NCBI GenBank assembly: GCA_951213105.1
Contig: OX578138.1
Span: 89,275,914-89,339,913 of the forward strand
From: Amaurobius ferox
Lineage: Eukaryota; Arthropoda; Arachnida; Araneae; Amaurobiidae
Length of the DNA stretch: 64,000 nt
Direction of reading: 5' to 3'
The translations under genes were made by a program, and so were the position numbers. This document shows, piece after piece, positions 1 through 11,811 of the stretch. The notes beneath the pieces are model-generated. The model made no database searches. It saw nothing but the letters and a program-made list of their open reading frames with translations, and was not told the origin of the DNA. How positions within the stretch are numbered: the first letter of the stretch is position 1; each line of letters starts with the position of its first letter.

Positions 1-311
1 AAAAATTCATGAGAAAATAAATTTATGAACATAAGTCACAACTGCAAAAAAAATGACCCACTTAAATTTTTCCATTACATTTCTTAAAATTATTTCATCA
101 ATAAATATTTTAGGTTGCTTTACTTGAACTACAAATAAAGTACATTTTTGCTTATTAAAAAGTGATATTTTTAATAAGTAACAAATTAAAAATAAAACTA
201 TAGAGACAAAATATTTTATATCTTATATTCAGCATACAAAAATAGTAAATAACAATAAAGGAACATCATGTATTTTTAACTTTATTGGATATCAGCGATA
301 CGCCAGCGAGA
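1..311. other. AT-rich sequence, no feature seen
   Basis: Low-complexity A/T-rich DNA with no convincing open frame, terminal repeat or conserved motif on either strand. Confidence 0.5.
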
Positions 312-605
312 AAAATTAAAGGATGGAACAGCCCAGTGGATAATGAGCTGGGATTGCACTCAGACGACCCGAGTTCTATTCCCAACTCTACCTAAACTGT
401 CTCCGTCTTCACGCGGAGTAAGGCACGTTAAATATGCTTGTCCGTCCGTCCTTTCGTAAGGTTGATGTTAAGGGAAGAAGGGTGAGGTCCCTGTGGATAC
501 CCGCCTCTAGGTTCCTACATTGGGTTGCACTTTCTGCTCATCCAAACAGATACCTAACACTTTCGGATAAGTTGGACGGTCTGGGTCAAAGAAGAAGAAG
601 AAAAG
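312..605 (+). mobile_element. tRNA-derived SINE, degenerate copy
   Basis: This copy matches the better preserved SINE at 53802-54089 along its length. It has a decayed tRNA-like head with a B-box-like GAGTTCTATTCC, a body with the shared GAGGTCCCTGTGGAT segment, and a 3' end with GGACGGTCTGGGT followed by a short AAG-repeat tail. The 67-codon open frame inside it is incidental. I see no clear target duplication, so the borders are approximate. The promoter boxes would have been RNA polymerase III type; this copy is probably dead. Confidence 0.75.
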
Positions 606-639
606 GCATAAAAATAAGAATTTTGCAACCACAATAAAT

Positions 640-1242
640 TAAAAATTACTATTCATTACTTTGATTTCCATTATTTAAATGTTATTTATAAAACAAGGGT
701 AAGTTTCTAAAATTGCAATCAAACTTTAGAAGTTATACCCCATTGGGACATTAGTAACAATGAATGCAAAAACAAGTGATTGTAAGAAGTACTAATGCAA
801 TCTTACTTGCATTGACTATCATCTTGAATCCATAAAAAATCGAGATGAAAATGTAAAGTATATCATGAATCATTTAATGTTGCTTCGAGTACAAAAAAAA
901 TAAGATTGCTTCTGACGGATTTGAATTAAAAATGGAAATTTTTTAAATTACCGCAACACTCTACGAAAAAATTGGATTGCATCTTCAGGAGTTAAATTGG
1001 GAAAGTTAAATTTTGAAATCCCCGAGGAAACTCTTTGAGTTACTAAAATATTGGTCTACATCTGACGAATTGAATTAAAAAATATAATTTTTGAAAATCT
1101 AGTAGTTAATCTTTGAGTTACGGAACCATACGATATATATGAGTTATAGTTTTGGAAGTGTTATTATATTTGCTTTTATGGCATACAAATGCTAAATGAA
1201 TCACTGATTGGAAAAGGATATGGTGTCCAAATATATAAAAAA
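640..1242. other. AT-rich sequence, no feature seen
   Basis: No coding potential or recognisable repeat terminus. It lies between a SINE and a Helentron-like element. Confidence 0.4.
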
Positions 1243-2175
1243 TCTGATGTGGGCAACAAATGACTTGCCTTATATAATGCAATGAATTTACTACTTTTAC
1301 AGTTAAAAAAAATGTTATTCTTATAGTAGATACTTATATTCTTTCCAAGATATTGATTTTTCTTCAATTAGTCGTCATTTTAATTGATTTAGCGTCATTT
1401 TTATCAATGTGGCGAGATTTTTGTTAATTTGGCAACAATTAAAAGTGTCGCCAAGTTGGCAACATTCCGCCAAATTCGTCGCCCAAATATCGCCAAGTGT
1501 TATGGGCGGAGAAATAAGTTATTCTTATAGCAGATAAATGACTATTGGCGTTTAAATACAAAAGTATTACTAAAAGTATCTTTTTTCATGAATGGAACAA
1601 GCTAGTTCCACGAGAATGATGTCACCCAATTTATCGCATGGTATTGCGTATGAAAAGTGAACATGTTTCTCAATAGGAAATATATTTTTTCATTTTATAT
1701 GACTTTTTGGTAATTTTTTTGAAAAATGTGCAATATCTCAAGAACGGTTCATGTTAGCGTTCTAAAATTTATGTCAATCGTTTTCTAATGAAGCATTACA
1801 TAACAAATGTCTATTTACGTAACTTTATTAGTGGATTTGAATTTTTGACGATTTTTTCAAAATGTCACTCGAAAATTTAGGGGGGTTCTGTACATTCGAT
1901 TGCGTATAAAAACAATAGGCTTCCAGTGTCTACCGATTGTGATTTCTGTACCAAATTTCGTTCGAATCTGTTCATTCGTTCGTCAGTTATCGTATCCACA
2001 GTCTCACTGACACACACACACATACACACACACACACACACACAGGCATCACTTCAAAAATGTTTGATTCGTGATCAGGGATGCTTGAAACGTGCTCTCC
2101 CGTCGAAAATTCGAATTCGAATTTTCGAGCCCGTCACAATACATTCCTTATACATTATGTATATAAGGAAAGTAA
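1243..2175 (-). mobile_element. Helentron/DINE-1-like non-autonomous element, family A
   Basis: In element orientation (minus) it opens with a near-palindrome of the type ACTTTCCTTATAC...AAGGAAAGT at 2175-2140. It continues with a block ending in a CA/TG microsatellite (about 2012-2043), then a region rich in GCCAAATTGGCGA-like short motifs. It ends with a subterminal AAGG(C)AAGTCAT and a short stem-loop ATGTG-loop-CA(C)AT followed by CAGATTTTTT. Eight other stretches in the window share this layout. There is no coding capacity. Assignment to the Helentron/DINE-1 class rests on architecture, not on a protein. Confidence 0.65.
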
Positions 2176-2815
2176 AAATGAAGTGATATATCCGTTTTAT
2201 TTTTTGTATTGAGATCTGCATATAAAGGGAGCAATACCTTTTGTTTCAACGCTATTACTGACTTTTGAATTAAATGGTTGATTTGAAAAGGGAATGATTA
2301 TATTAAAGTTAAAAATATTATGGATATTAAAAAGTTCAGCAGATTTAAATAGCAAATGCAAGACAAATAATATTTTATATGAAATTTTTAAAAGTTTGAA
2401 AAAAATCATCAGTATCTGCACATACGTTTATATGGGTATATGTTCTATATGTTATTAATTAATCAAACAAAATAAAAAAAATCCCATAAAAATTAAAGTG
2501 AGTAGAAAACGGAAATAAGCCCAAGAAGATCTAAATTACAAATGCGAGACAATTGGCATTTTAAATGAAATGTTTAAAGGTTAGAGCAATTCATCTTTTG
2601 ACGTCAGCAACATATCTCAAATCAGATGGAAGTAAAATAAACATGGTTTAATGTGCTTTTCATTCTTTCCACAATCGGGTGGAATGAGCAAATCCTTTTT
2701 TCCAATCAGTAATCCAAATAATATGTAAGAAATTTCTTGAAGAATCTATATAGAAATTGATATACACTTAAGCAAAATCATAAAAATAGCGAAATAGCGA
2801 AAGTTCTAATATGTA
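2176..2815. other. AT-rich sequence, probable intron of the gene starting at about 2821
   Basis: No convincing exon was found here. The stretch next to the splice-donor-like site at 2820 resembles the stretch next to the donor at 42889, so it may be intron 1 of a paralogue whose remaining exons lie left of the window. Confidence 0.3.
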
Positions 2816-2820
2816 CTCAC

Positions 2821-2872
2821 CTTATGGAAGCTCATCTGAAGACACCAAACTTCGGAGAAACAATCTGACTTT
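2821..2872 (-). promoter_or_regulatory. Candidate promoter and first exon, paralogue of 42890-42942
   Basis: On the minus strand a TTAAATAG/AATAAAAG TATA-like stretch precedes a TCAGATT initiator-like site. Then come TTTGGTGTCTTCAGATGAG, CATAAG and a strong donor, AAG|GTGAGT (exon end 2821). The segment aligns with 42942-42890: both keep GTGTCTTCA, an ATG fifteen bases before the donor, and GTGAGT, and similarity continues into the flanking intron. I read it as a duplicated first exon. Whether the ATG is used cannot be decided. No further exon was found to the left. Confidence 0.4.
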
Positions 2873-3201
2873 TATTCATACAACCTATTTAAGTACCGGC
2901 TGAACTTCTGCGTCGTTTTTTCTTGTTCAGATATAACGGCCCCGTCAGTATCGCTTGTAGTATAATTCTTCGGTTCAAGTAATAAATTTAAATCTGACTT
3001 GAGAAACGGAATACAATTAACCTGATATCGCTTGTCGTTTTCAACAGACACAAACTGTTTTATTTGTTTATACATTAATTTGAGTTTCATTGCATAAAAT
3101 AACCACAGAATTTGATAATTATTTGAAACTTCTTCGAATTTACAGTTTAAATTGTTTTTTCTTTTGGCAACCTTGGGCGACTTTAATTGGCACCATATCA
3201 C
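2872..3201 (-). other. Open frame of unknown status (109 codons)
   Basis: An open frame with balanced amino-acid composition, preceded on the minus strand by an acceptor-like AATTTCAG and ending just before the candidate first exon at 2872-2821. I recognise no domain. It could be a terminal exon or chance; its stop codon overlaps an AATAAA. Its position immediately upstream of a promoter-like segment argues against its belonging to the same gene. Confidence 0.2.
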
Positions 3202-3204
3202 TGA

Positions 3205-4115
3205 AATTCTAAAGGAATTAAAAGGTAAAACCTATTGTACAAAGGGTTGTTTCATTTTTCAGTGAAAAACTACGTATGAAATGAGTGTTCAATTAATATA
3301 TTTAAACTCGGTAAAAATAAATAAGCTTATTGTTATTACCGATTAAAATATGCATACTAAATTTCATGTAATTCGTTTAAATATTTCGAGAAATATCTCG
3401 TTCTATGTATTAAAATAGCATTTCAGAAATCTTGAGAACGACTTATAACTACTACAAAAATAGTACTTTATTTCTGGTTAAAATTATTCAGCCATGTATA
3501 AAGAGATAAAATATTAAACATTTTTAGGATTTTCCACATTGTGGATCAAATTCACTCAGTATCTAAAGAATAAGGTAGGTTACCTTTTATACAGAAACTT
3601 TCTGCCCCAAGCGTACCGTTGAAATAAACGCTACATTTTCCGAAATAACAGACTGGATCAGAACGTAAAATACAGCTCGAATAGATATACTAACGAATGT
3701 TTCGTAAATCATTGAAAATCCTTCGTCAGTGCAACAAGATTTGACCTGAACAACCAAATGAGTGCAAAGACAATGTCTGCCAAACAGAAAATGAGGCTAG
3801 GTGACTCTGCTACATTGGTTGCTGCAGTTTAGCTATTTTATGTTTTGCCGGCATACTTTGCGATCATTTGGATATTCAGATCCAAGCTCGTTTTACTGAA
3901 TAAAGAAATCAAATGATTTTCGAAACATAAATTAGACATTGAATCTAGATCTAAAAAAAGAGATTTATAATTAAAAATAGTTCTTCCTATAGGCTTGTTG
4001 TATTTATTTTCTTGTCCTATCCTATAATTGGCAACAAATGATTATAATATATTATTGCATTTAATAGAATTATAAATATAATACCAGAAGTGGCGGCACG
4101 TCAAATTTCAAATCA
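3205..4115. other. No feature seen
   Basis: AT-rich sequence without an open frame or repeat that I can match elsewhere in the window. Confidence 0.4.
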
Positions 4116-4403
4116 TTAAATCATCTAAACAAATGACACATCTTAAAACCAGATCCAAAGGTCACTTTATTAAACAATCATCCTACAGACGTACATCAAA
4201 TACAGCCAAAGCGCTTTCGAACATCCTCATGTTCATCTTCAGTGGCGATATAATTACATCGCCACTGAATTATATCGCCACTGAAGATGAACATGAGGAT
4301 GTTCAAAGGCGCTTTGGCTGTATTTGATGTACGTCTGTAGGATGATTGTTTAATAAATTGACCTTTGGATCTGGTTTTAGGATGTGTCATTTGTTTAGTT
4401 GAT
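4116..4403. repeat. Near-perfect 140-bp inverted repeat (foldback element)
   Basis: Two arms of about 138-140 bp (4116-4255 and 4266-4403) are inverted copies with only a handful of mismatches, separated by about 10 bp. Because of this symmetry both strands carry a 64-codon frame with almost the same translation, containing YRRTSNTAK and IATEDEHEDV. The identical coding on both strands is a product of the palindrome, not evidence of a gene. It may be a foldback MITE or an inverted terminal segment of a larger element. Confidence 0.85.
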
Positions 4404-4753
4404 TTATAAATATAATGTTTAAATGAAACAACACAATAAGAACTAGAAGATCTATTGATACTTTGAAATTAAGATTTGAATATAAATACTTGCATCCAGT
4501 GATGAGCATAGATTAAAATGCTTATTTCCTATGTTCAATTTTAAAAATTGGCATAAATGTAATTTATATGTTTTTTTCTAACCGCAAAAACCCATGATTT
4601 TATTTATTTTCATTGATAAGTGCTATTAGAGTGATGATGCAAATATTTAATCTATGATTTTTAATCTAATTGTTTGTATTTAGTTTTGCCTTAACCGCAT
4701 TTTAGTCGTTTATTATTTACAGTTTTGCTTCTAAAATTTTACAATTGGGGATT
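4404..4753. other. No feature seen
   Basis: AT-rich spacer between the foldback and a PLE endonuclease relic. Confidence 0.4.
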
Positions 4754-5270
4754 CTAAAGTAGGTGATAATAAATAGAATATTTAGTTTCTGCAAAATTTT
4801 TTTTTACAATATTACCATTTAGATATAATTTATTTAAAACATATGGAAAAAGGATAAAATTTGCTATATTAAACAATTTTTCAAATATTATCCTGCCAGC
4901 TAAATTTATTTTAATATCTAAAATATGCATATCAATATTTTCAAAACCATATTGAGAAAAGGGTTTATATTCAATTTTATTGCAAGTAGAAAGAAATTTA
5001 GTGTTGAGGATATATTTTTCATATGATCTCGATGAACATTCATACGTAAATGACTTGTTTGTACAATATAAGATAAATTGCAAATGTTACAAGTTAATTC
5101 ATAGATAAAATTAGTAATATTACAAAAAGGCAAATGGTTATTTTCACTCATAATTTGGGAGTTAGAAGCAGAGAGGAATGTTTTACAAATTTTAATCTTA
5201 TATTTATTGAAATTATAAGTTTTTGTTTTGTTATTAAAATTTGCTACACTATTCATAGCACAACGTTGGT
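4754..5270 (-). pseudogene. Penelope-like element GIY-YIG endonuclease relic
   Basis: Two overlapping minus frames (5373-4918 and 5083-4754) together give a decayed GIY-YIG domain. They hold a cysteine-containing lead-in, FIYELTCNICNLSYIVQT (the YIG glycine replaced by Val), MNVHRDH (equivalent of the conserved HR), then PFSQYGFENIDMHILDI after a frameshift near 5000. The same order is seen in the better preserved copy at 25683-24358. It is a short fragment, probably from the subfamily of the RT relic at 43665. Transposon relic, not a host nuclease. Confidence 0.7.
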
Positions 5271-5335
5271 AATTGGATATCAGTCTTGACAATTCCCAAC
5301 GTGAAACGAAAACACCGAGCAATATCAAGTATTTG

Positions 5336-5990
5336 AGAGAGGAAGAGCTCGTTTCAAGTATCTCTGAACTCAAATCGAAGGTTTTTGACGTTATGCCTGT
5401 ATGTGTGTGTTGTACGTGCCTTTGTGTATATATGTGTGTTAGTGTGTGTGTATGTGTTTGTGTTCGTATGTGTGTGTGTGATAGTGTGTGTTTTGTTGAG
5501 ATATCTCAAGAACGAATATAATGTTTAGAACGTAATTTGTTATGATTATTACGATCTTTGAATATTGGAACTATATCGATTTTAAATGCAATCAAACGTT
5601 TGGAAGCACCTCAAATTTTCAAATGAATTTTTGAAAAAATCCTGAAAGAATAAGCTTTCAATAATATTAAGTATATGATAATTCTATACACACTCTTTCA
5701 TTTTAAGTTGAATGGCATAAACTTTAGAACGCTAACTTAAACCGTTGAAATATTCCATACTTATCAAATGAATGTATCTATAAAAAACATAAAAATAAAC
5801 AGTAGTAACTTCAAATATGTAATACTTGGCAAAAAAATTGGAGATATTATAGATAAACTTAGCAAAATATCTCTAATTTTGCGATATTTTCTATGTTGGG
5901 TCAAATTAATGAAAATTTCGTCAAATTAACAAAAATGATGTTAAACCTACTAAAATGACACCAAATTGATGAACGCATAATTAACATATT
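5336..5990 (+). mobile_element. Degenerate Helentron-like family A copy
   Basis: Diverged copy lacking a clean 5' palindrome. It has the GAGCTCGTTTCAAG...TCTGAACTCAAATCGAAGG block, a TG-rich stretch (5400-5490), the GAATGGCATAAACTTTAGAACGCTAACTTAAACCGTT block and the AAATTAACAAAAATGATG repeats, in the family order. Confidence 0.55.
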
Positions 5991-6549
5991 TTAATAAAAT
6001 CAAATAAATTGTTTAGCGGTTGTTAGAAATATTTCCAATTGTCAAGTTATATTTGCGCTAAATATGAGTTAATTTGGTACTTAAAATAGGTTTTGTTTCT
6101 ATGTTGTCAACCAGAAACGCGTAAACGTCAGTGTACTTTTCAACGGTAAAACCATTGTGCCGTGGATCTTGTCCACCACTGCGCTTTGAAAGAAGTAAAG
6201 TACCTGCATTCTGTAGGGAAAGTCACGCGCTGTCCACATCATTATTTTTAATATTCTGATTAAGTATTGCCCCTAAATTTCTCTGAAACCCGCTGAAAAA
6301 TACATTTTGGAGCTTCACCTGGAAAGGCCAATAGTGCTTTTATTTGATACCCAAATATAAGCAACTTCATCACTGAATAGCATCAATTTTAAAACTAAAC
6401 GCAATAAAAATAATATGTTTCCAGTTCTATCCTTAACTGGATATGCTTTTAGTTTGCTGGGATGTAAGCAATTTTTTCAATTGTATACCTAAAAACATAT
6501 AATAGTGAGTGCAAATAAAAAATTGAAAAACTCCATGAAACTAAGACAA
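5991..6549. other. No feature seen
   Basis: AT-rich sequence between two Helentron-like copies. No gene or repeat recognised. Confidence 0.35.
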
Positions 6550-8125
6550 AAACTCTGCTGTGGGCATTTTTCTTATATAGTGCAATAGATTTATTAGTTT
6601 TACAGTTAAAATATAATGTATAAGATTCACGCCGCTGTGTTTTTATCGTTGAATTTTACATTTAGCGTTTTTCCGGATGACAACATATAAAACTATTAAA
6701 AAATACTCAATTAACTTATACTTCGAGCAATTCTAATAAACAATCATCAATATTGATAGCAACCTCAATAAGCGATATAGACAATATATTAAAATACCTT
6801 AATAATTAAGTCGTCAAGTAGGCGTAATTTTCATTACTTTAACGTCATTTTTTTCAATGTTGAGGATATTTTTGTCAACCTGGGGTGAAATATCGCCAAG
6901 GTGGAAATACTTTGCTAAATTATTCAATAAATTTGCAAAATGCATCACTAAGTGTTACAGACAAACGGAGAGAAGTGAATTTCTTATATGCTAGAAGATA
7001 TGCTCGTGGTATGACGGAAATAAGTATTTGCGATATATTACTTCCCATTTGGCGTCATTTTTATCAATTTGGCGACATTTTTGTCATTTTAGCAACATTT
7101 AAAATACTCGCCACGTTGTCGACGGCACGCTAAATTTCTCGCCAAGCGTTACAGACGGACGGACGGAGAAATGTGTTATTCTTATAGTCTACGTTTATAT
7201 TCTTTCCAAGACATTCGTCATCTAGTCGTCATTTGTATTGATTTAGCTTCATTTTTATCAATTTGGCGACATTTTCGTTAAATTAGCAACATTTAAAAAA
7301 TCGCCAAGTTGGCGTCATTCCGCTGACATCTCGCTAAGCGTTATGGATGGAGAAAGAAGTTATTCTTGTAGCAGATAAATGAATATAGGCGTCCAAATAT
7401 TTAGCCTCATTTTTATCCATTTGGGGAGTTTTCGTTAATTTAGCAACATTTCAAAAAGTCGCAAAGTTGGCGACATTCCACCAACTTCGTCGCCAAAATC
7501 TCGCCAAGCGTTATGGACGAAGAAATAAGTTATTCTTACAGCAGATAAATGACTATTGGCGTTCAAATACAAAAGTATTACTTAAAGTATCTTTTCTCAT
7601 GACTGGAAGTAGCTAGATCCACAAGACTGATGTCACGAAATTTATTGCATGATATTACTTATGAAAAGTGAACATATTTCACAAAAGGTATAATTTTTAT
7701 TTTATTTTATATGATATATTGATATTTTTTTGAAAAATGTGTAATATATCAAAAACTGTTCATGCTAGCGTTCTAAAATTTATGTCAATTGTTTTCTATC
7801 GAAAAAGTACATAAGAAATAACTATTTACGTAACTTATTTAAAGGTTTTCATTTTTTGATGTTTTTTTCAAAATTTTACTTTAAAATTTAGGAGGGGGTT
7901 CTGTTCGTCCGATTGCGTATAAAAAACATAGGCTTACAGTATTCATGGATTGTAGTTTTTGTACCAAATGTTGTTCGAATCGCTCCATTCGTTCGTCAGA
8001 TGTCGTATCCGCACACACACACACAAATCATCTCAAAAACGTGATCAGGGATGATTGAAACGTGCTCTTGCGTCGAAAACTCGAATTCAAATTTTCTACT
8101 TCATCACAATAGTTTCCTTGAAGTA
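6550..8125 (-). mobile_element. Helentron-like family A copy with expanded internal repeats
   Basis: Same architecture as 1243-2175 but longer, because the module GTCATTTTTATCAATTTGGCGACA...CGCCAAGCGTTATGGACGGAG is present about three times (near 6843-7180, 7225-7375 and 7410-7555). The 3' stem-loop end at about 6550 is eroded. A CA-repeat stub lies near 8010-8023 and the 5' end is near 8125. The 82-codon frame at 6885 is incidental. Internal repeat-number variation is typical of DINE-1-type elements. Confidence 0.65.
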
Positions 8126-8249
8126 CAAATTAAAAGGTTTATTAAAAATTTTGCCACCGATATGCTAGATTATCAAAAGGTTTTAAAATAATTCGGTTTT
8201 CAAAATGTAGGATATATTAAGTTATCATTGTGATATTACTTTCACTGCA

Positions 8250-8635
8250 ATGTATAGGTTGAGTATTGAAGTACTATCAAAAATTGCAACTCAATTTTCG
8301 GCGGATCTACAAGATCTGGGACCTATAGAACGCAAAATCCTAATTTTAGCGTGACAACAGTGGGTGTTAGTGTATTTGTGTGTATGTATATGTGAGTGTG
8401 TGGGAGCATGTGGGTGTGGGTGTGGGTATTGGTGTGGGTGTCTCTGTGTGCAATGTATGTATCCACACTAGCTCAAAATTTTATTGGCCAAATTTCATAA
8501 AATTTATAGAATAAAATACATCTTGTGAGTAACCCTGGTGCTGATTAGATTTTTGTACAATTTGGGATAAAACAATCTGCCACTTTTTGCGAAATGGCCC
8601 GCAAAAATTGCATGTATCCACTTTAGCTAAAAAAA
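8250..8635 (+). mobile_element. Helentron-like family B copy
   Basis: It contains the family B order: AACTC(A)ATTTTCGGCGGATCTACAAGATCTGGGACC-like start, a long TG-rich tract (8330-8455), then TTTCATAAAATTT...GTGAGTAACCCTGGTGCTGATTAGATTTTTGTAC. It is interrupted near 8635 by the 3' end of a second, oppositely oriented copy. Confidence 0.6.
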
Positions 8636-8960
8636 ATCTGATGTGGGAAGCACATGACTTTCTCTGAAGACTAAAATTCATTTTTTCCTTTACTTCTTTA
8701 ATAATTCATTAAATTGAATTTAATTGCACAAAGTAACAGGCCATGCATAATTATTTGTAATGACGCTGAATTTGTACTTTCAACTCAATTCTTGTTTTCA
8801 TGTGGTAACTGGACGTAAATATGGCTTGGCAAAACTGTAGAAATACTAAAATATCTCCCGAACAGCTGATCCTAGACTAATTGGGTTGATCTCATTATTT
8901 TCATCCTCAACGTTTTGACGATTTTTGAGGGCCATTTTGCAAAAAAAAGGAAGGTGCATT
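8636..8960 (-). mobile_element. Helentron-like family B copy (3' half), tail-to-tail with the previous one
   Basis: It begins at a run of A residues with TCTGATGTGGGAAGCACATGACTTTC, i.e. the reversed 3' stem-loop (ATGTG/CACAT), and continues with the TTAATAATTCATTAAATTGA block shared by 35590-36440 and 48918-49537. The 5' portion is lost at the border with the mariner-type element. Confidence 0.55.
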
Positions 8961-8964
8961 TTGA

Positions 8965-10393
8965 AATGAAATGTTAAGGTGTTACGGGGCTCATACTCGA
9001 CGGGAGGTGACCACTCCGCATAATAAAAGGCATCATTCTGGTTGTTATGTTCTTATAGCAGAAAAAAGCTACGTATGCAAATTTCATCTGGAGAAGAAAA
9101 GGAATCTATATGAAAATTTTCGTAACATCGAATGTAAGGCCTTATCAAATTGTAGCAGTTATTCGCAGCTCTAAATTTTGAGACGATTTAGGAATTTATA
9201 AATATGGAAAAAGCCGATATGCATTTCATCTATGTAGCTACAAATAAGAGTGGTAGAGAGGCACAACGACTGTACAGAGAACTTTTCTTCCATAGCCGGT
9301 TGCCCAATCGTAAAACATTCGAACGCTTGCATTGGAAGCTCGGTGAATCAGGATACTTTCTCGCTACCAGGTCCGATGCAGGTCGTGCAAGCAGTGCTAG
9401 AACGTAAAGTGTGGTTCATGTGATTCTGAACATAGTAGCAGTTCGGACAGGTACAAGCACAAGAGTAATTGAGCATACTTTTGGTGTGCGACAAAGTCAG
9501 GTTATGCATGGACAACAGTTACACCAGGGAATTTCAGGCAATGACTGCAGCGGATTATCCTCATTTCCTGGAGTTCACATGCTGGTTCCTGGGACAGATC
9601 AGGCATAGACAGATTTCCCTGCAAATGTGCTTTTTACGGATGCAGCCTTCTTTGCACGTGATGGTACATATAACATCGACAATGAACTTGCGTGAACGAC
9701 TGTAAACCAACCAGTATCATGCCCACATCAGTGACGATTACTAATAAATGTGTGGTCAGGAATAATCGGCAACCGCCTAATAGGACCGTTTCTTATACCG
9801 GAACGACTTGATGAGAGAATGTGCCGTATTTTTGCTGGAGGATGTTCCAATAAACATCCGGCAGCGTTTGTGTTTCCAGCACGATGGAGCACCAGCCTAC
9901 TTTCAGCAAGAGGCAAGGAACTATCTGGAAGACACTTTTCCGGGTCAGTGGATTGGACAAGGTGGTCCCATAGCTTATCCTCACGATCGCCGATATGTTG
10001 TATCTTGACATCTTTTTGTGGGGATATCTCAAGAGTATCGTCTATGAGACTCCTTTAGAATCTGAAGAGGAACTTGTTTCAGAGAATTTTGGCCCCTGCT
10101 GCTGAAAAGGCTGCCTGGTCTGTTCGACAGAGTTCGCCAATCATTCCATCGCCGCTGTGAGACGTGCATTCAGGTTGGCAGTCACTCTTTTGAGAAATTA
10201 CTGCAATTACTATTTATTAAATGTCATTTTTTAACTTCTTAAGTCATTCTTGTGTTTTCGCCTCACCTCATCGGTTTCACCAATTACGTTTCATTTCCGA
10301 CACGGTAAATTATGACGAAAAATAAAATGCCTGGTATGATGTATACTACCACCTCGTAAAGTTTGGCTCATCTTTTTGAAACACCCAGTATAT
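8965..10393 (+). mobile_element. Tc1/mariner-superfamily element, inactivated
   Basis: It carries the transposase relic at 9204-10200 and ends in TTTTTGAAACACCCAG followed by TA at the right, next to another element's CAGGGTGTC end. The left end is unclear; AGGTGTTACGGGGCTC near 8975 may be a decayed counterpart of the right terminus. Confidence 0.6.
9204..10200 (+). pseudogene. Mariner-type DDE transposase, frameshifted
   Basis: Read across frames, the DNA encodes a transposase of the mariner-related group common in arthropods. An N-terminal helix-turn-helix part (ATG at 9204; GREAQRLYRELF and NRKTFERLHWKLGESG) breaks near 9407. A second part continues in other frames (VLNIVAVRTGTSTRVIEH, about 9420-9480), then FTDAAFFARDG near 9630 with the first catalytic Asp. 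QHDGAPAYF near 9880 holds the second Asp, and RSPDMLYLDIFLWGYLK near 9985-10030 the third acidic position. At least three frameshifts or stops separate these blocks, so no functional protein can be made. The catalytic residues themselves survive. No host role is implied. Confidence 0.75.
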
Positions 10394-10394
10394 A

Positions 10395-11804
10395 CAGGGT
10401 GTCGAGAAAATTCCGGAACGGCGCAATATTTCGAGAAATACGCTTCGGATCAAAAAATAAAAAAACACGTATTCAATATTTTTTGAAAAGCTATCCACTG
10501 ATGCCAAAATTGACCCCCCTCCACTCTGACGGGAGGGATTGGGGCAACTTTGAAATTTTCAATGAGAAGCCCCATTTTTATTGCAGATTTGGATTCTCCA
10601 GAAAAAATTACATACATTTGACCAACGATTTTTGATTTTTCTCCCACAAACGGCGCTAAAATAGAGATAAACGGAAGTGGAGCACTAATGTTTAAAAGTT
10701 ACAGAAAAAAGCACCCTGATTATGAGAGACAAGGTGAGTTACAGAAAAAAGCACCCTGATCACGAGAGACAAGGGGACTCATGTTAATCAAGCACCCCGA
10801 AGAGAACAGAAAACTACAACGTCTACATCGTTGTTCCTGGGTAGTGCTAAAAGTAGTTTTGAACCGCTTTCTAAACTGAAGTCAACAGTTGTCGCTAAAG
10901 TGAACAGTTAGATGGAGAAGGGGGTCAATTTTAGCATCATTCGATAGTTTTTTTGAAAATATTGAACACGTAATTTTTTATTTTTCTATCCGAAGTGTAT
11001 TTCCCGAGACATTCCCATTTTTAAATGTTTGTGCCCACTTCCGTTTTTCACGAATATATTTTTTCTCGATCCGTTTTTCTCGATATCGTTGGTCAAATGT
11101 TTGTAATTTTTTCTGGAGAATCCAAATCTGCTGAAGTGAACAGTTAGCGGGACAAGGGGGTCAATTTCAGCATCATTGTATAGTTCTTTTGAAAATATTG
11201 AACACGTAATTTTTTATTTTTCTATCCGAAATGTATTTCCCGAGACATTCCCATTTTTAAATGTGTGCGCCCCACTTCCGTTTTTCTCGATTATATTTTT
11301 TCTCGATCCGTTTTTCTCGATATCGTAGGTCAAATGTATGTAATTTTTTCTGGAGAATCCAAATCTGCTGAAGTGAACAGTTAACGGGGAAAGGGGGTCA
11401 AGTTTAGCATCATTGGATAGTTTTTTTGAAAATATTGAACACGTAATATTTGATTTTTCCATCCGAAGTGTATTTCCCGAGACATTCCCATTTTTAAATG
11501 TTTGTGCCCCACTTCCGTTTTTCTCGATTATATTTTTTCTCGAACTGTTTTTAATGTATGACTGTTTTAATGTGGAACTGTTGTCAAATGTATGTAATTT
11601 TTTCTGGGGAATCCAAATCTGCAATAAAATAGAGGGGTTCCCATTGAAAATTTCAAAGTTGCCCGACCCCTATCCCCCCATGCGGGAGGGTCAATTTTTG
11701 TATCATTGGATAGCTTTTCTAAAAATATTGAATACGTGATTTTTTATTTTTTTGATCCGAAGTGTATTTCTCGAGATATTACGTCGTTCCCGTACTTCCT
11801 GGAC

Positions 11805-11811
<7 letters not shown>
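10395..11811. mobile_element. DNA element with about 240-bp terminal inverted repeats and internal tandem repeats
   Basis: The left end CAGGGTGTCGAG...ATATTTCGAGAAATACGC (10395-10640) is the inverted counterpart of the right end ...TCTCGAGATATTACG...TGGACACCCTA (about 11585-11811). Both arms hold the GGATTCTCCAGAAAAAATTAC block. Between them lie three tandem units of about 237 bp (starting near 10920, 11156 and 11394), themselves built from subterminal sequence, and a 36-bp duplication near 10703-10775. TATA flanks both ends. There is no transposase; the 136- and 108-codon frames are repeat translations. It is a foldback-type non-autonomous element; superfamily not assigned. Confidence 0.8.

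Noticed and set aside
9728..10058. Several overlapping frames on both strands of the 9.7-10.0 kb region
   Set aside because: Shadows of the frameshifted mariner transposase.
10363..11739. Frames of 90-136 codons inside the foldback element
   Set aside because: They are built from the inverted and tandem repeats and match each other, with no protein family resemblance.
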